A stretch of 64,000 nucleotides of DNA from a virus (IMGVR_UViG_3300044617_000796:44841-108840); one strand, 5' to 3'; counted from the stretch's first letter, positions 46,973 to 56,894 are shown. The notes: generated by a model from the letters alone, not told the origin. Translations and numbers: made by a program.

Positions 46973-47148
46973 TACATATCCTTTCTAAGATCTTCTGTTT
47001 TAACTAAAGCTTGATATGGCGGATAGACTTTTGCAATCCCAACAAACCAAAATATAAGATTTACACCAATGGCAAATTCATCATGATCAAGGTTTATACC
47101 AAGACTCTTGTGACCAGATAGTTTATCGCAACAAAATTTAAACTTCAT
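46972..47148 (-). CDS. small hypothetical protein
   Basis: 58 aa. CCDKLSGHKSLGINLDHDEF then a hydrophobic stretch (AIGVNLIFWFVGIAKVYPPY). Possible membrane contact. Overlaps both neighbours. Confidence 0.6.
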   Translation of the reverse strand: MKFKFCCDKLSGHKSLGINLDHDEFAIGVNLIFWFVGIAKVYPPYQALVKTEDLRKDM

Positions 47149-47440
47149 ATTCGCTTCCTTTAATTAAATCCTGGAGTACATCCCAATCAATTATAGCGAC
47201 TTTCGTTTGGGAATTCTCACCAAACACAACGGAAATACACGGGTATTTATAATTAGCGTTAAAAGCGTCTTTTCTCATCTTCTCCCAGGCTTTGAGAGTT
47301 AGCGTAAAAGTTTTTTCATTATGCTTGTAATCAACTAAAAACTTGTGAAGAGAGGCATCGCCTTTCTTAAGTCCACGACCTGAATTCTTGACAGCTTTTG
47401 CTTTGTCACGCTTAATTTCTTCTTTTTCAGTTCTTTTCAC
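47138..47440 (-). CDS. small PD-(D/E)XK-like nuclease
   Basis: 100 aa. RGLKKGDASLHKFLVDYKHN then TLTLKAWEKMRKDAF and PCISVVFGE follow a small phage family related to Hjc-type resolvases, with D...D-x-K at VDYK. Catalytic assignment is tentative. Confidence 0.65.
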   Translation of the reverse strand: MKRTEKEEIKRDKAKAVKNSGRGLKKGDASLHKFLVDYKHNEKTFTLTLKAWEKMRKDAFNANYKYPCISVVFGENSQTKVAIIDWDVLQDLIKGSEYEV

Positions 47441-47582
47441 TAATAAGTTCTTTCAGTCGGTCTCGGTCAGATTTCATTAGAATGTATTGTACACGAAGAA
47501 TTGCAAGTCTGTTTTCATTTTCTTCAATTCTTTTCTTTAAATCATTAATTTCTTTAGCGTAATCCATTTTCTTTTTAAACAT
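47427..47582 (-). CDS. small coiled-coil protein
   Basis: 51 aa from the ATG behind AGGTGG. Basic start then a coiled coil (EINDLKKRIEENENRLAILR). Function unknown. Confidence 0.55.
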   Translation of the reverse strand: MFKKKMDYAKEINDLKKRIEENENRLAILRVQYILMKSDRDRLKELISEKN

Positions 47583-47592
47583 AATAAACCAC

Positions 47593-47688
47593 CTAATCAT
47601 CCTCAGACTCCTTGTCACCACACTCAGGGTTTTCGGGGATGGGCTTGGGACAGAAGCATTTATAGGATCTCACACCTATGATAATCAT
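47593..47688 (-). CDS. tiny Cys-containing protein
   Basis: 31 aa: YKCFCPKPIPENPECGDKES with three Cys, acidic end. Strong GGAGAG ribosome-binding site. Fits snugly between two genes. Confidence 0.5.
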   Translation of the reverse strand: MIIIGVRSYKCFCPKPIPENPECGDKESEDD

Positions 47689-47692
47689 GCAA

Positions 47693-48940
47693 TCACTCTC
47701 CTAAGTGTTTCGTAATCTCTTGGTCTGTTGGTTGTCTAAAATTAGAATTCATAATTAAATAATTATATTCTTCGTCAGACACCTTCTGCACTGGATTTTC
47801 TTTTGAAAATTTTACACCAGAGCTTGTGCTATACCCAGAGCCTCTTTGAAAATATATATATTTCACCCTAGACACTTTGCCCACAGGCTCAAACATTTCC
47901 ACCCCAACACGCTTAATCAAAGATTTAAGCATCTTATCGCATTGAGATTGCCAGTTGTATTCTTTAATAACTTTAGGGGCTTGCTTATAATAGTAATCAC
48001 ATTGAGCATCAAAATTATCAACTGCGTTCTTCATCAACTCAACGGTTGAGTCAAAATCTGGAAGGATGACATCGCCAGTGTGATAACCAGAGTGCTGTGT
48101 TTTACCAAGAGTTGATTCAATAATATTCTTACCAAGATATTTCTCATACGAACACCATTTGCTTGTTGAGATAGTAGGCATACCTGTTGCTAACGCCTGA
48201 AGAGGTATCAACCCAAACCCTTCACCTTCTGTCGGATAAATTAGGATATCATGATCGTGATATAGCTGAACCATCTCTTCTTGCGAAAGTGTTTTAAATA
48301 TTCTCTTAACATTACTTTCATCACCTTGATTAAAAAGGTCCATAACACTGTAGCCAATTGAATCACCAACCCCGTGATGCTTCAATGTAAGCTCAACATC
48401 CTTACTCCCCCTAAATAACTCAAGAAATGCTGTCTTAACAAGGTCTGCTCTTTTACGAGGACTGTCTGAGTCAACATGAAGAAATCTAATCTTCTTCCGA
48501 TTTCCTCTTTTAAAAGGTGTCCACATATCATCAACACCTAATTCAAAAATATATGTAGGTGTATCAATGCCTGAATTGCGAATCGCATCAACAGAGAATT
48601 GATTGCCTACCCAGATTTCATCAAATGTTTTCATGGTGGGAATCCACCAATCCCAAGCCTTTGTAGCTTCTAAGTATGTGCCATTAATCTTATATTGGTG
48701 ATCATGGTGTTTCTTGAACCCTGGTTGCCTAAAATCATGACCAGTGACAGGGTTATGCCATTCTGGTTCCATATAAAACATTTGAATCTGAGCGGATGGG
48801 TCATTATCCACGACTTCTAATTGTTTACCACGATAAGTAAACTGATTAAAATGTTTTACAATATTGTCGTAGCCATAAGCATACCCAAACACACCGCCCG
48901 CATCTTTAATATGCTGATCAGTATGAATTGAAAATATCAA
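47693..48940 (-). CDS. GT4-type glycosyltransferase with extra C-terminal region
   Basis: 415 aa from a TTG next to the previous stop. GT-B fold: DEIWVGNQFSVDAI, FELGVDDMWTPF, LIYPTEGEGFGLIPLQA. About 70 extra C-terminal residues (VKYIYFQRGSGYSTSSGVKF onwards) are not in its two paralogues and may set acceptor specificity. Confidence 0.87.
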   Translation of the reverse strand: MIFSIHTDQHIKDAGGVFGYAYGYDNIVKHFNQFTYRGKQLEVVDNDPSAQIQMFYMEPEWHNPVTGHDFRQPGFKKHHDHQYKINGTYLEATKAWDWWIPTMKTFDEIWVGNQFSVDAIRNSGIDTPTYIFELGVDDMWTPFKRGNRKKIRFLHVDSDSPRKRADLVKTAFLELFRGSKDVELTLKHHGVGDSIGYSVMDLFNQGDESNVKRIFKTLSQEEMVQLYHDHDILIYPTEGEGFGLIPLQALATGMPTISTSKWCSYEKYLGKNIIESTLGKTQHSGYHTGDVILPDFDSTVELMKNAVDNFDAQCDYYYKQAPKVIKEYNWQSQCDKMLKSLIKRVGVEMFEPVGKVSRVKYIYFQRGSGYSTSSGVKFSKENPVQKVSDEEYNYLIMNSNFRQPTDQEITKHLGE

Positions 48941-49093
48941 TTACAACACCTCGTTCTTTAGCGCCTTCCATGCTTCATCAACTTTCTCTTTCAACTGAGA
49001 TGTGTCAGTTTCTGGGTACGCACTGAGATATGCATCCTCAGCTTTTACATAATTACGAACTATTTCTCGTAACCGCTTAAGATCATCACTCAT
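48941..49093 (-). CDS. small helical protein
   Basis: 50 aa, two helices (LKRLREIVRNYVKAEDAYLS, then LKEKVDEAWKALKNEVL). ATGA overlap with the recombinase gene. Function unknown. Confidence 0.6.
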   Translation of the reverse strand: MSDDLKRLREIVRNYVKAEDAYLSAYPETDTSQLKEKVDEAWKALKNEVL

Positions 49094-50004
49094 GAGTTAA
49101 TCTTTTTAAGAATCTCTTTTGATTGTTTATCAGTCAATTCAATTGAGCCCATGCCATTCCATTTGCTTTCCTCATAGGAATACCAAGCGCCCTTGCGTTG
49201 AATAATATCCATCTCAATAGCAATATCAATGATCTCACGATTTTGGTCAATTCTGCCCTCTTGCGGAAGTACATAATAATAACCTGTTGCGCCGATTGTA
49301 GGAATCTGTTTTGTTTTTTCAACAGTCCAGGTCGCTCGTTGTGAGGTAATCATGTTGTTCTCTTCACGCTCCATTTCGCTCTTTGACATGGAAAGAAACA
49401 GCTTGACGATGTTGTGCATGTTGTGATGAACCGTGTTTCCCATTTTGGCTTTTGTTACCGCAAACATTCCGCTCAAGTCAACTGTTTGGTGAGCAACGAA
49501 TAGCATAATGTTACGCTCTTTATGGAGATAGTTCACCAACTTCTGCAGCAGATATCCTTGCGAGCGTGACTGCAAGCCCATTGCTTTACCACCTTCAGGC
49601 TTATCGTAAAACTCTTCCTTAATGATGTTAGATAGTGAGTCAAACAAGAAGATGTGCTTCTCCTTGTCATCTGTCAAATACCCAATCAAGTTCTTCATAA
49701 TGTCTTCTACGATGGTAGATTGGATGATTACTACATCCTCAATGTTTATGCCGCACTTAGCTGCATACGCATCATTATATGATGACTCCGAATCAATGAT
49801 AACAGGGCGATACCCAAGCTTTTGAGCTTCAGCAATAATGCGAAAACACATGGTTGTCTTACCTACCGATGGCGTACCCCAGAATAAATGAGTCGCACCA
49901 GTATTAAGACCACCGCCTAAAGCACGATTTAAACCGATGCTAGGGGTTGGAATAACATCATGAATAGGCATTGTCTGCCCTTTGCGTTTATCTACAATTA
50001 ACAT
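49090..50004 (-). CDS. RecA/UvsX-like recombinase
   Basis: 304 aa. Walker A GTPSVGKT at 43-50, Walker B HIFLFDSLS near 117, and a LFVAHQTVDLSG element like the conserved Gln-containing loop of RecA. Forms filaments on ssDNA for strand exchange. Shorter than RecA, lacking the C-terminal domain. Acts with the SSB, Cas4-like and RuvC-like proteins nearby. Confidence 0.87.
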   Translation of the reverse strand: MLIVDKRKGQTMPIHDVIPTPSIGLNRALGGGLNTGATHLFWGTPSVGKTTMCFRIIAEAQKLGYRPVIIDSESSYNDAYAAKCGINIEDVVIIQSTIVEDIMKNLIGYLTDDKEKHIFLFDSLSNIIKEEFYDKPEGGKAMGLQSRSQGYLLQKLVNYLHKERNIMLFVAHQTVDLSGMFAVTKAKMGNTVHHNMHNIVKLFLSMSKSEMEREENNMITSQRATWTVEKTKQIPTIGATGYYYVLPQEGRIDQNREIIDIAIEMDIIQRKGAWYSYEESKWNGMGSIELTDKQSKEILKKINS

Positions 50005-50013
50005 ATTTCTCCT

Positions 50014-50448
50014 TTATTGAAACATTCTATCTAGAATTCTTGATTTAATAATTGTTGTTGAAATGTGTTCGCTATACGGAACAAAGATTACTTTAATGTT
50101 ATGTTCATCAAGCCATTCCTGGGTAAAGCCCATTTGTTTATGGTAGTCCTTGGTCTCCCAATCTGAACCAACAACAATGACATCTGCTTTCGCCTCTAGG
50201 ATAGCAGGTTTTGAATCAGCTCCGCCTGTGTTAATGATAACTTTGTCCACCCATTTGCAAGAAGATACAACTTCCATTCTTTCAAATAATTCACAAATTG
50301 GCGGTTCTTTATACTGAGCACAGAACTCACTTGGGTTAACCGACACCACTACTTGACCACCGACACCAGCTATATTCTTACATCTCTCTAACAATCGGCT
50401 ATGACCCGAATGAAAAAGATCAAATGTTCCACCTGTATATACAATCAT
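50014..50448 (-). CDS. cytidylyltransferase (TagD-like)
   Basis: 144 aa. GGTFDLFHSGH with HxGH at 13-16 and ISTTIIKSRI are the signature motifs of glycerol-phosphate cytidylyltransferase and related enzymes. It would make a CDP- or ADP-activated alcohol or sugar, the donor for a transferase, so it belongs with the GT genes on either side. Confidence 0.88.
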   Translation of the reverse strand: MIVYTGGTFDLFHSGHSRLLERCKNIAGVGGQVVVSVNPSEFCAQYKEPPICELFERMEVVSSCKWVDKVIINTGGADSKPAILEAKADVIVVGSDWETKDYHKQMGFTQEWLDEHNIKVIFVPYSEHISTTIIKSRILDRMFQ

Positions 50449-51167
50449 TTTTTCTCCATTGACGCACTAACGAAATTCCATTTATTTGCATTATGAAATG
50501 TAAACTTCTCAACCCCATCAATACCAGAAAGAGCATCGCAGTATTCAAACATCACATTGTCAAAATCTTTAAATTCAAAAAGGTTTGTATCATTTACTAA
50601 AACAGTTGGAGCATTCGGGATGCTTACTGTTTCGCAATTAATTCCAGACCAAGCTAAAACATTCCTTGAGTCAAGATGCTTTGTTCCAATTTTAAAATCC
50701 ATTACATCTCTTTTCCAAATATTCATACTTGCTAATGTCGCAGCAATCACATACGATTTATCATTAAGGCTGTTTATCAATTCAACCATTGTACCAGAAA
50801 ACCCAGGCTTTAATTCCCCAGAGTAAGGGGCGTATTGCATTATTCTATCAACACCATTCAACATAGGCAGTAATGTCGCAATAGCACCTGGGAGTAGAAC
50901 ATCATCATCACCCAGCACCCACACATACTCACCAGTGCCAGATGTTAACCCATGTAGGCAATTGCCATCACAACCTATGTTTTGTTTTCTTACTGAATAC
51001 TCTGTTATATATTCCTTGTACGGGTATAAAAGATCGCCAGCAAAAGCATCTTGGTCGTTGTCAGATATAATTAATTCAATATCATTTGTAAATTGATTAA
51101 CAATACTCTCCACACACTGCACAACTGATTCACGCTTGTATGTTGGTATGTAAATAGTTAGAGGCAC
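50445..51167 (-). CDS. GT2-family glycosyltransferase
   Basis: 240 aa. TIYIPTYKRESVVQCVESIV opening, ELIISDND for the nucleotide and VWVLGDDDVLLPGAI for the metal-binding DxD. ATGA overlap with the cytidylyltransferase, so it probably uses that donor pathway. Confidence 0.87.
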   Translation of the reverse strand: MPLTIYIPTYKRESVVQCVESIVNQFTNDIELIISDNDQDAFAGDLLYPYKEYITEYSVRKQNIGCDGNCLHGLTSGTGEYVWVLGDDDVLLPGAIATLLPMLNGVDRIMQYAPYSGELKPGFSGTMVELINSLNDKSYVIAATLASMNIWKRDVMDFKIGTKHLDSRNVLAWSGINCETVSIPNAPTVLVNDTNLFEFKDFDNVMFEYCDALSGIDGVEKFTFHNANKWNFVSASMEKK

Positions 51168-54100
51168 TACACGCTCTCCTTGACAAGGTTTTTCCTCTTT
51201 ACATAATCATCTACAGTAATAATTTTATCTGCCGCTTCAAGCTTGTAAGAGTCAAGACGGTTAAGAGTATCCTTGTCCTCAACCTTTGACAGACGAACTG
51301 CATACCATTCGCCTTCCTTAAGTATCTGCTTAACCTTTTTGTAAACTGCAGCAAATATCACGATCTTAAAGAACTGCTTACCATCCCAGCAGTAAACGCT
51401 AGCCATTTCCTTACCAGATGAGGTAATAAAGTTTCTAATGTTGAAAATATAGGCAAGAGTTTTCTCATCAGTTACATAGCCAATACCGTGTTCGTATAGC
51501 CATGAATACTTATGATCAGTACCAGCTTTTTTCATCATCATGATATTAAACAGTCTAGAATCTTCTGCTTGGTACACATCGCAATACGCATGTAGCGTTC
51601 TATCGCCAATCAACGCATATACATAGTCTCTCTGTGCCAGCTCAGTATTGCGCTCACCAAACACAGTGCAAGATCCTGAGTGATCTTCAAACTCCACCCG
51701 CAAATAGCCAGTAGCTTTCTTTGTAGAGCGCACTACAGCTTTAATAAGAGTAATGCTTGACATTGTTTCATGGAATTCATCTGCATTCTCTACGAACTCA
51801 TCAATAGCAGTCTTGTGCTGATTAGCCGCAATTGGGAACCCAAGAATTGGCAGGTAGTACTTTTCATTATCAAATTGCGATACATGCCCGATTGATTCAA
51901 ACGCACCAACCTTATCCAAGTTCTCTCTAAGTGGAGCTTTGACAGCCGACTTAGAACACTTATGACTAAACTCTTCAAATGAATTGAATGGTCGCTTAGT
52001 TGTGATTTCTTTGATTGCACTAGTACCGCATCCAGTGACATTGGCAAGACCAAAGCGAATCCCTTCGTCTTCACCTGGGAGTGACATTGAAAAGAACTCT
52101 TCTGATTTATTAATGTCAGGAGCGTAGATTTTCAATCCAAGCCTCTGTGCTTCCATCAAGTAAGCGGTGATCTTGTCAGATGCAGACTCATTGTAAAGAA
52201 GCGCCCATATGAATTCAAGAGGGTAGTTGATTTTCAACCACATTGTCTGATATGACATGAGTGAGTAAGCAACAGCGTGTGATTTGTTAAACATATACAA
52301 CGCTGACATTTCAAACTCAGACCAAATCTTTTCAGATTGCGCTGGAGTTAAATACTTGTTATTTACAAACTTCTCTTTGTACTTATCAAACCCAGCCGCA
52401 TCTCGCTTCTTACCAATGATCTTACGCAATGAGTCAGCTTCTGACCAAGTAAAGTCTGCAAGTAGCACAGCCATTTGCATGAGTTGCTCTTGGAAGATTA
52501 CAGTACCATAAGTCTCTTCTAGGATCTCTCGCACTACTTCGTCAGGGTACTTAGGCTTAGTGACTCCCTTTTTGCAATCAATATATTTCTGCCCTTGTGA
52601 AAGCAAGGCTCCAGGTCTAACCAATGCGTTAGATACAACAAGGTCATTAAAGTTGTCAATACCCATTCTTTCAATGAGGTTTCTATAAGCAGCCGCATCA
52701 GCCTGAAAGATACCAACGGTGTTGATATTATTGAAGTTTTCAAACACTTTATGGTCATCCAGCTTCAGTGATTGAGCCCTCACATCTATCCCCAGACGCT
52801 CCTGGATCTTTGCTAAGCAATCTTTAATCACAGATACGGTCTTTAGACCCAAAACATCTATTTTAATAAGCCCAACGGCTTCGGCATCTTCCATAGCGAA
52901 CGCCGTAACAGCCGAACGGTCTCCACCCTGAGAGTCTTTACGAGATTCAACAGGGCAAACATCGGTCAACGGAACGGAAGAAACGACCATCCCAGCCGCA
53001 TGGACTCCAGCGGTACGAATGCGATTTTCCAACCTTGATGCCAACGGTACAACATCGGGATATTTCTTGATAAAGACCTTGCCTTTTTCGGTGGCTTTAA
53101 GCTCATCAATGGTTTCAAAAAACGGTGTGACCGAGTTGATTTCGGCAAAGGGAACTTGTAGCACTCTCGCAACATCTTTAACCGCACTCTTTGATTTGAA
53201 AGTACCATAGATAGAAATTGCCGCTACATTATCTTTACCCCAGCGAGTGGCAAGATAAGTTTTAACCTCATCACGGCGCTTATCCTCAAAGTCCAAGTCA
53301 ATGTCGGGATAGTCGTTACGCTCAGGATTAATAAAGCGAGCGAACAGCAAATTATATTTGATTGGATCAACTTGAGTAATGTCCAACAAAAACGCCATGA
53401 CGCTACCGCCAACAGACCCACGACCAGTTCCACGACCAATGCCATTGTTGTCAGCCCACTTCACCAAGTCCCATACAATCAAAAAGTAATCAGCAAAGCC
53501 GAGTTGCTTAATGATACCCAATTCCTCATCAAGACGCTTCACATAAACTTCATCGGTAATCCCCAGCTCTTGCAAACGGAACTTTGTAATCTCAGCCAAG
53601 TAATCATCCGAGTTCATGGACTTCATATACTTCGGCAACAGGTTCTTCCGCTTTTCCATCCGAGCCGTACACTTCTCCGCAACTTCCATCGTATTTTCCA
53701 GAATGTCAATTCTGTCGTAGCCAGCATCTTTGAACCAAGAAGCCACCTCATCAGCACTAGCCACATACGGGTTAATATCATCAAACCTAAGATGCCTGTT
53801 AGGATACATATTGTTGATTTTTGCCACCATATCAAGGGATGGGTTGTGTAAGCAATCAGCATGGTCCTTGGCATGGCGTTGATCTGCGGCAGATAGGCTT
53901 GGGTATTGTGAGAGCATTAGCAAGACCTCTTCACAACCCTTATCCTTACGACTGGGGAAATGACAATCAGCAGTAGCTAGTACAGGTCGGTTATAGGTGT
54001 CTGCTAATTGGATTAACCCGTCATTTATATGCTTAGGGTTCCAGGATTGAATTTCAAAGTAGAAATCATCTTTAAATATCTTTATAAATCTTTCGGACAA

Positions 54101-54568
54101 CTGAGCTGCTCTGTCCATATCGCCAACATCAATAGCCTTAGAGATAGCGCTACCCATACAACCCGACAATGAGATAACATCATTATCAACAAGTTCTTCT
54201 AGCAGACTAAAATCTATTCTAGGCTTGTAGTAGAAATTACTTCCCCAAGCCTTTTGATTCATCTTAAATAGCTTCTTAAGACCTTCATTGTTCTTAGCCA
54301 ACAAAATTAAATGGAAGCGCTCACTCTTATCTTCGCTGTCAGACTCAATAGATGGTACAAAGTAGGCTTCTACACCAAACAATGGCTTTACATTATTAGC
54401 CAAGCAAGCATCCTGGAACTTCAGAACCCCGCCCATTGTCCCATGATCTGTAATAGCAGCAGCTACTTGACCATTGGTGCTTGTAATTTTTGCTATCTCT
54501 TCTGGTGTTGACATTCCATCTAGCAGTGAGTATTCAGAATGACAATGTAAGTGAACGAAATCCGTCAC
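51167..54568 (-). CDS. dnaE: DNA polymerase III alpha subunit (DnaE type)
   Basis: 1133 aa, near full length for bacterial DnaE. PHP domain at the N-terminus (HLHCHSEYSLLDG, ITDHGTMGG), catalytic acids in YPDIDLDFEDKRRDEV at about residue 420, then finger, tandem HhH and OB regions. Phage-encoded replicative polymerase. The PHP metal residues look intact (HxH, DHG), so built-in proofreading is possible; no separate exonuclease was seen. Confidence 0.95.
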   Translation of the reverse strand: MTDFVHLHCHSEYSLLDGMSTPEEIAKITSTNGQVAAAITDHGTMGGVLKFQDACLANNVKPLFGVEAYFVPSIESDSEDKSERFHLILLAKNNEGLKKLFKMNQKAWGSNFYYKPRIDFSLLEELVDNDVISLSGCMGSAISKAIDVGDMDRAAQLSERFIKIFKDDFYFEIQSWNPKHINDGLIQLADTYNRPVLATADCHFPSRKDKGCEEVLLMLSQYPSLSAADQRHAKDHADCLHNPSLDMVAKINNMYPNRHLRFDDINPYVASADEVASWFKDAGYDRIDILENTMEVAEKCTARMEKRKNLLPKYMKSMNSDDYLAEITKFRLQELGITDEVYVKRLDEELGIIKQLGFADYFLIVWDLVKWADNNGIGRGTGRGSVGGSVMAFLLDITQVDPIKYNLLFARFINPERNDYPDIDLDFEDKRRDEVKTYLATRWGKDNVAAISIYGTFKSKSAVKDVARVLQVPFAEINSVTPFFETIDELKATEKGKVFIKKYPDVVPLASRLENRIRTAGVHAAGMVVSSVPLTDVCPVESRKDSQGGDRSAVTAFAMEDAEAVGLIKIDVLGLKTVSVIKDCLAKIQERLGIDVRAQSLKLDDHKVFENFNNINTVGIFQADAAAYRNLIERMGIDNFNDLVVSNALVRPGALLSQGQKYIDCKKGVTKPKYPDEVVREILEETYGTVIFQEQLMQMAVLLADFTWSEADSLRKIIGKKRDAAGFDKYKEKFVNNKYLTPAQSEKIWSEFEMSALYMFNKSHAVAYSLMSYQTMWLKINYPLEFIWALLYNESASDKITAYLMEAQRLGLKIYAPDINKSEEFFSMSLPGEDEGIRFGLANVTGCGTSAIKEITTKRPFNSFEEFSHKCSKSAVKAPLRENLDKVGAFESIGHVSQFDNEKYYLPILGFPIAANQHKTAIDEFVENADEFHETMSSITLIKAVVRSTKKATGYLRVEFEDHSGSCTVFGERNTELAQRDYVYALIGDRTLHAYCDVYQAEDSRLFNIMMMKKAGTDHKYSWLYEHGIGYVTDEKTLAYIFNIRNFITSSGKEMASVYCWDGKQFFKIVIFAAVYKKVKQILKEGEWYAVRLSKVEDKDTLNRLDSYKLEAADKIITVDDYVKRKNLVKESV

Positions 54569-55113
54569 AAATTCTCCAAATCAATTTCAAACAACGATTC
54601 AATCGTGTCCATCTTGTTCCAATAATCTTGATTGTACCACGCCGCACGAAGATAACACTTGATTCCGTGTTCTTGTAATATTTCTATTTCGTGTGGATTA
54701 TCTTCCACCACAAACAGCGGATCAATTTGTTTGATGATATCAATTTTCTTTCCGAATTCAGAGAATCTTGGTCTAGCTGTATTTATTCTCCACTTGTCAA
54801 GCCAAGGAACTGTCTCTTCAACAGCGGCTGGTTGTCTTCTAGCAGTCACAATATTTACATCAACACCAAGACTAAACCAATGATTTACTTGAAAGAAAGC
54901 ATCCTCAAAAGGTTTCATGTTCTTCCAAAACAAATTGTTCTGAAATATTTTCATGGCTTCCTCATCTTTTGTATTTGTTGTGAACCATGATGAGTAATCA
55001 CATTGGTCAATACTGACACCGTGATTATAAAATAAATGATCAGCTACCGCTGTATCTATGTCAGCAATTACACCGTCTAAATCTAGAACGATTGATGTAT
55101 TTACGAATTCCAT
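54565..55113 (-). CDS. HAD-family phosphatase/5'-nucleotidase
   Basis: 182 aa from the ATG behind GGAG (a longer reading enters the terminator). VLDLDGVIADID is HAD motif I (DxD), NIVTARRQ motif II, and VVEDNPHEIEIL motif IV. Resembles phage 5'-deoxynucleotidases and polynucleotide phosphatases; probably adjusts nucleotide pools. ATGA overlap with dnaE. Confidence 0.82.
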   Translation of the reverse strand: MEFVNTSIVLDLDGVIADIDTAVADHLFYNHGVSIDQCDYSSWFTTNTKDEEAMKIFQNNLFWKNMKPFEDAFFQVNHWFSLGVDVNIVTARRQPAAVEETVPWLDKWRINTARPRFSEFGKKIDIIKQIDPLFVVEDNPHEIEILQEHGIKCYLRAAWYNQDYWNKMDTIESLFEIDLENL

Positions 55114-55136
55114 TTTTCTCCGATTATATATTTTTG

Positions 55137-55166
55137 AGCATGAAAAAAGGGAGGGCTTTCGCCCTC
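55137..55166 (-). terminator. intrinsic terminator
   Basis: GGGGAGGGC-GAAA-GCCCTCCC followed by six T on the minus strand, downstream of the SSB-like gene. Confidence 0.88.
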
Positions 55167-55182
55167 CCCAGTTCATTAGTGA

Positions 55183-55824
55183 TTACCAGGAATCTTTCAT
55201 CTCACCAGTGGTGAGGAACATCTGTTGCTTCTCATATGGAAGCATCATGTAAACAGTGTCTAGCTGATGCATTGGCAATTCAGTGATCTGCTTTGGCTCT
55301 GGTGAAGAGTCCAATGGAATCAATGAATAGTTTGTATCAGATGCTGAAGATCCTGTCCGTGAATACTTGTAGAATCTGTCAGTAATTGAACCGAATTCCT
55401 TTGCATACTCAATAAGTGTAAGACCAATATGGCGTTGGTTAAATGTTGTGTCAAGAACTCGTGGTTCCCAAACACCTGGTTCCATTTCCACCGCAACATT
55501 AATCAAAAGATGGGGCTTTGGTCTCCAAGCCTTATCAACGGTTGCTTGCTCTGTACCCCAACAACGGTAATTGAACTTTTCAAATCCCGCAGTAGAAGCG
55601 ACTCTCCACTTCCAGTTGATTGGCGATGTGATAACTGGAACATTAATTGCTGTCCCGATATTTTCATCATAGTTTTTTGAATCTTCTGTCAATTCCTGAC
55701 GGAAGCGAATGCGGTACGATTGACCAGCTTGAACCGTAAAGAATTTCTTCGGTCCTGCTGACGCACCTGGTTTTGCTACTGACTTTTCCAAGTCTTTTAG
55801 TGATTTTAATGATTGAAATGACAT
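55183..55824 (-). CDS. putative ssDNA-binding protein (gp32-like)
   Basis: 213 aa. KKFFTVQAGQSYRIRFRQEL start, WRPKPHLLINVAVEMEPGVW and a FGSITDRFYKYSRTGSSASD stretch match a protein family in actinophages usually annotated as SSB. Strong beta content fits an OB fold. It has its own terminator, in keeping with high expression. GGAG ribosome-binding site. Confidence 0.7.
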   Translation of the reverse strand: MSFQSLKSLKDLEKSVAKPGASAGPKKFFTVQAGQSYRIRFRQELTEDSKNYDENIGTAINVPVITSPINWKWRVASTAGFEKFNYRCWGTEQATVDKAWRPKPHLLINVAVEMEPGVWEPRVLDTTFNQRHIGLTLIEYAKEFGSITDRFYKYSRTGSSASDTNYSLIPLDSSPEPKQITELPMHQLDTVYMMLPYEKQQMFLTTGEMKDSW

Positions 55825-55834
55825 GTTTTGTCTC

Positions 55835-56755
55835 CTATATGATTATTTCTTTGTTGTTTATAGCTTCTGCTATTTGTTCTTTAGTCATCTCCGCAGGGTC
55901 TTTAACTCCTTCGGGGATTCTTGCTACCGAGATTTCTTTGCCTCGGCACATCTCTATCATAGCACATCTCATTGCCATGCCAGCATCATCATTGTCACAA
56001 AATAAGATGACTTTATCAAAAAATCTTCTTATCATATTACCTTGATTTTTTGACACCGCAGCCCCAAGAGTTGCTACCGCATTTGGATATCCAGCTTGAT
56101 GTACGAACATACAATCCACGCTACCTTCAACCACAATAACTGAATTGTAGTTTTTAGCATTGTGAATATTGAATAAAACATCGGCTCGCTTAAAGCCTTT
56201 ATTGTATAAATATCTAGGTTGCTGGGTTGATTCTATAGCTCTACCAATAAGACCTACTAACTCATAGTTGTGAGACCTTACTGGAATAACCACACGATTC
56301 TTTTCAATTGAAAACCCAACCTCAAAGTGCCTCATTGTATCAATATCCAAACCACGCTCAATCATCGTTCTTAGCAAATTAGATTGCGTTTCGTAGTCCA
56401 GCATTAAATTATCAATTGATAACTCTTGAACATCTTCAACCTGATACTTGTAGCTATTTAACTCTTTATCAAGCTTATGGCTATCAAGATCTATGTGCTT
56501 ACTGTACGACTTACCAGTGATGTTAAAATATAGTTGTCTAAAATTGCCTTTCTTCCCACATGACGGGTTGAAGCACTGCCAGAGACCAGTTCTAACATTA
56601 ATATACATAGCGGCACTATGTGTATTCTTGTGGAATGGGCAATAGACATTTAACTCTTCACCATTGGCACTTTGAATTGAGACATTGTAGTTATTAAATA
56701 ACGATAATATCTCTTCTTCAATAGAGCTAGCTAAGAAGTTTGAATTTGTAGACAT
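55835..56755 (-). CDS. DnaG-type DNA primase
   Basis: 306 aa from the ATG at 56755 (56770 also possible). Zinc-binding CHC2 domain (YCPFHKNTHSAAMYIN, CFNPSC), an RNAP-like core and Toprim motifs VVEGSVDCMF and FCDNDDAG. Shorter than DnaG: it lacks the C-terminal helicase-binding domain, so it may contact the helicase differently. Confidence 0.92.
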   Translation of the reverse strand: MSTNSNFLASSIEEEILSLFNNYNVSIQSANGEELNVYCPFHKNTHSAAMYINVRTGLWQCFNPSCGKKGNFRQLYFNITGKSYSKHIDLDSHKLDKELNSYKYQVEDVQELSIDNLMLDYETQSNLLRTMIERGLDIDTMRHFEVGFSIEKNRVVIPVRSHNYELVGLIGRAIESTQQPRYLYNKGFKRADVLFNIHNAKNYNSVIVVEGSVDCMFVHQAGYPNAVATLGAAVSKNQGNMIRRFFDKVILFCDNDDAGMAMRCAMIEMCRGKEISVARIPEGVKDPAEMTKEQIAEAINNKEIII

Positions 56756-56894
56756 CTCTACCAGCATCATAGTCTGTAATCAATTTAGTTTTACCAAAAT
56801 TTCCATATTTTTTACGAGCTTCGTCTTCCATCCAATCTCTAAGTCTGTGAAGAGTTTCAATGTCTTTGATTTCGCCTTTAACTACAGCTTTCAT
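56727..56894 (-). CDS. small hypothetical protein
   Basis: 55 aa from the ATG in a TAATG junction with the helicase. Basic and helical (LHRLRDWMEDEARKKYGNFG). Lies between helicase and primase, so it may be a replisome adaptor. Confidence 0.6.
   Translation of the reverse strand: MKAVVKGEIKDIETLHRLRDWMEDEARKKYGNFGKTKLITDYDAGRDVYKFKLLS

Noticed and set aside
53372-53851. 159-codon open frame opposite dnaE
   Set aside because: Antisense shadow of a conserved polymerase region; no ribosome-binding site or domain.
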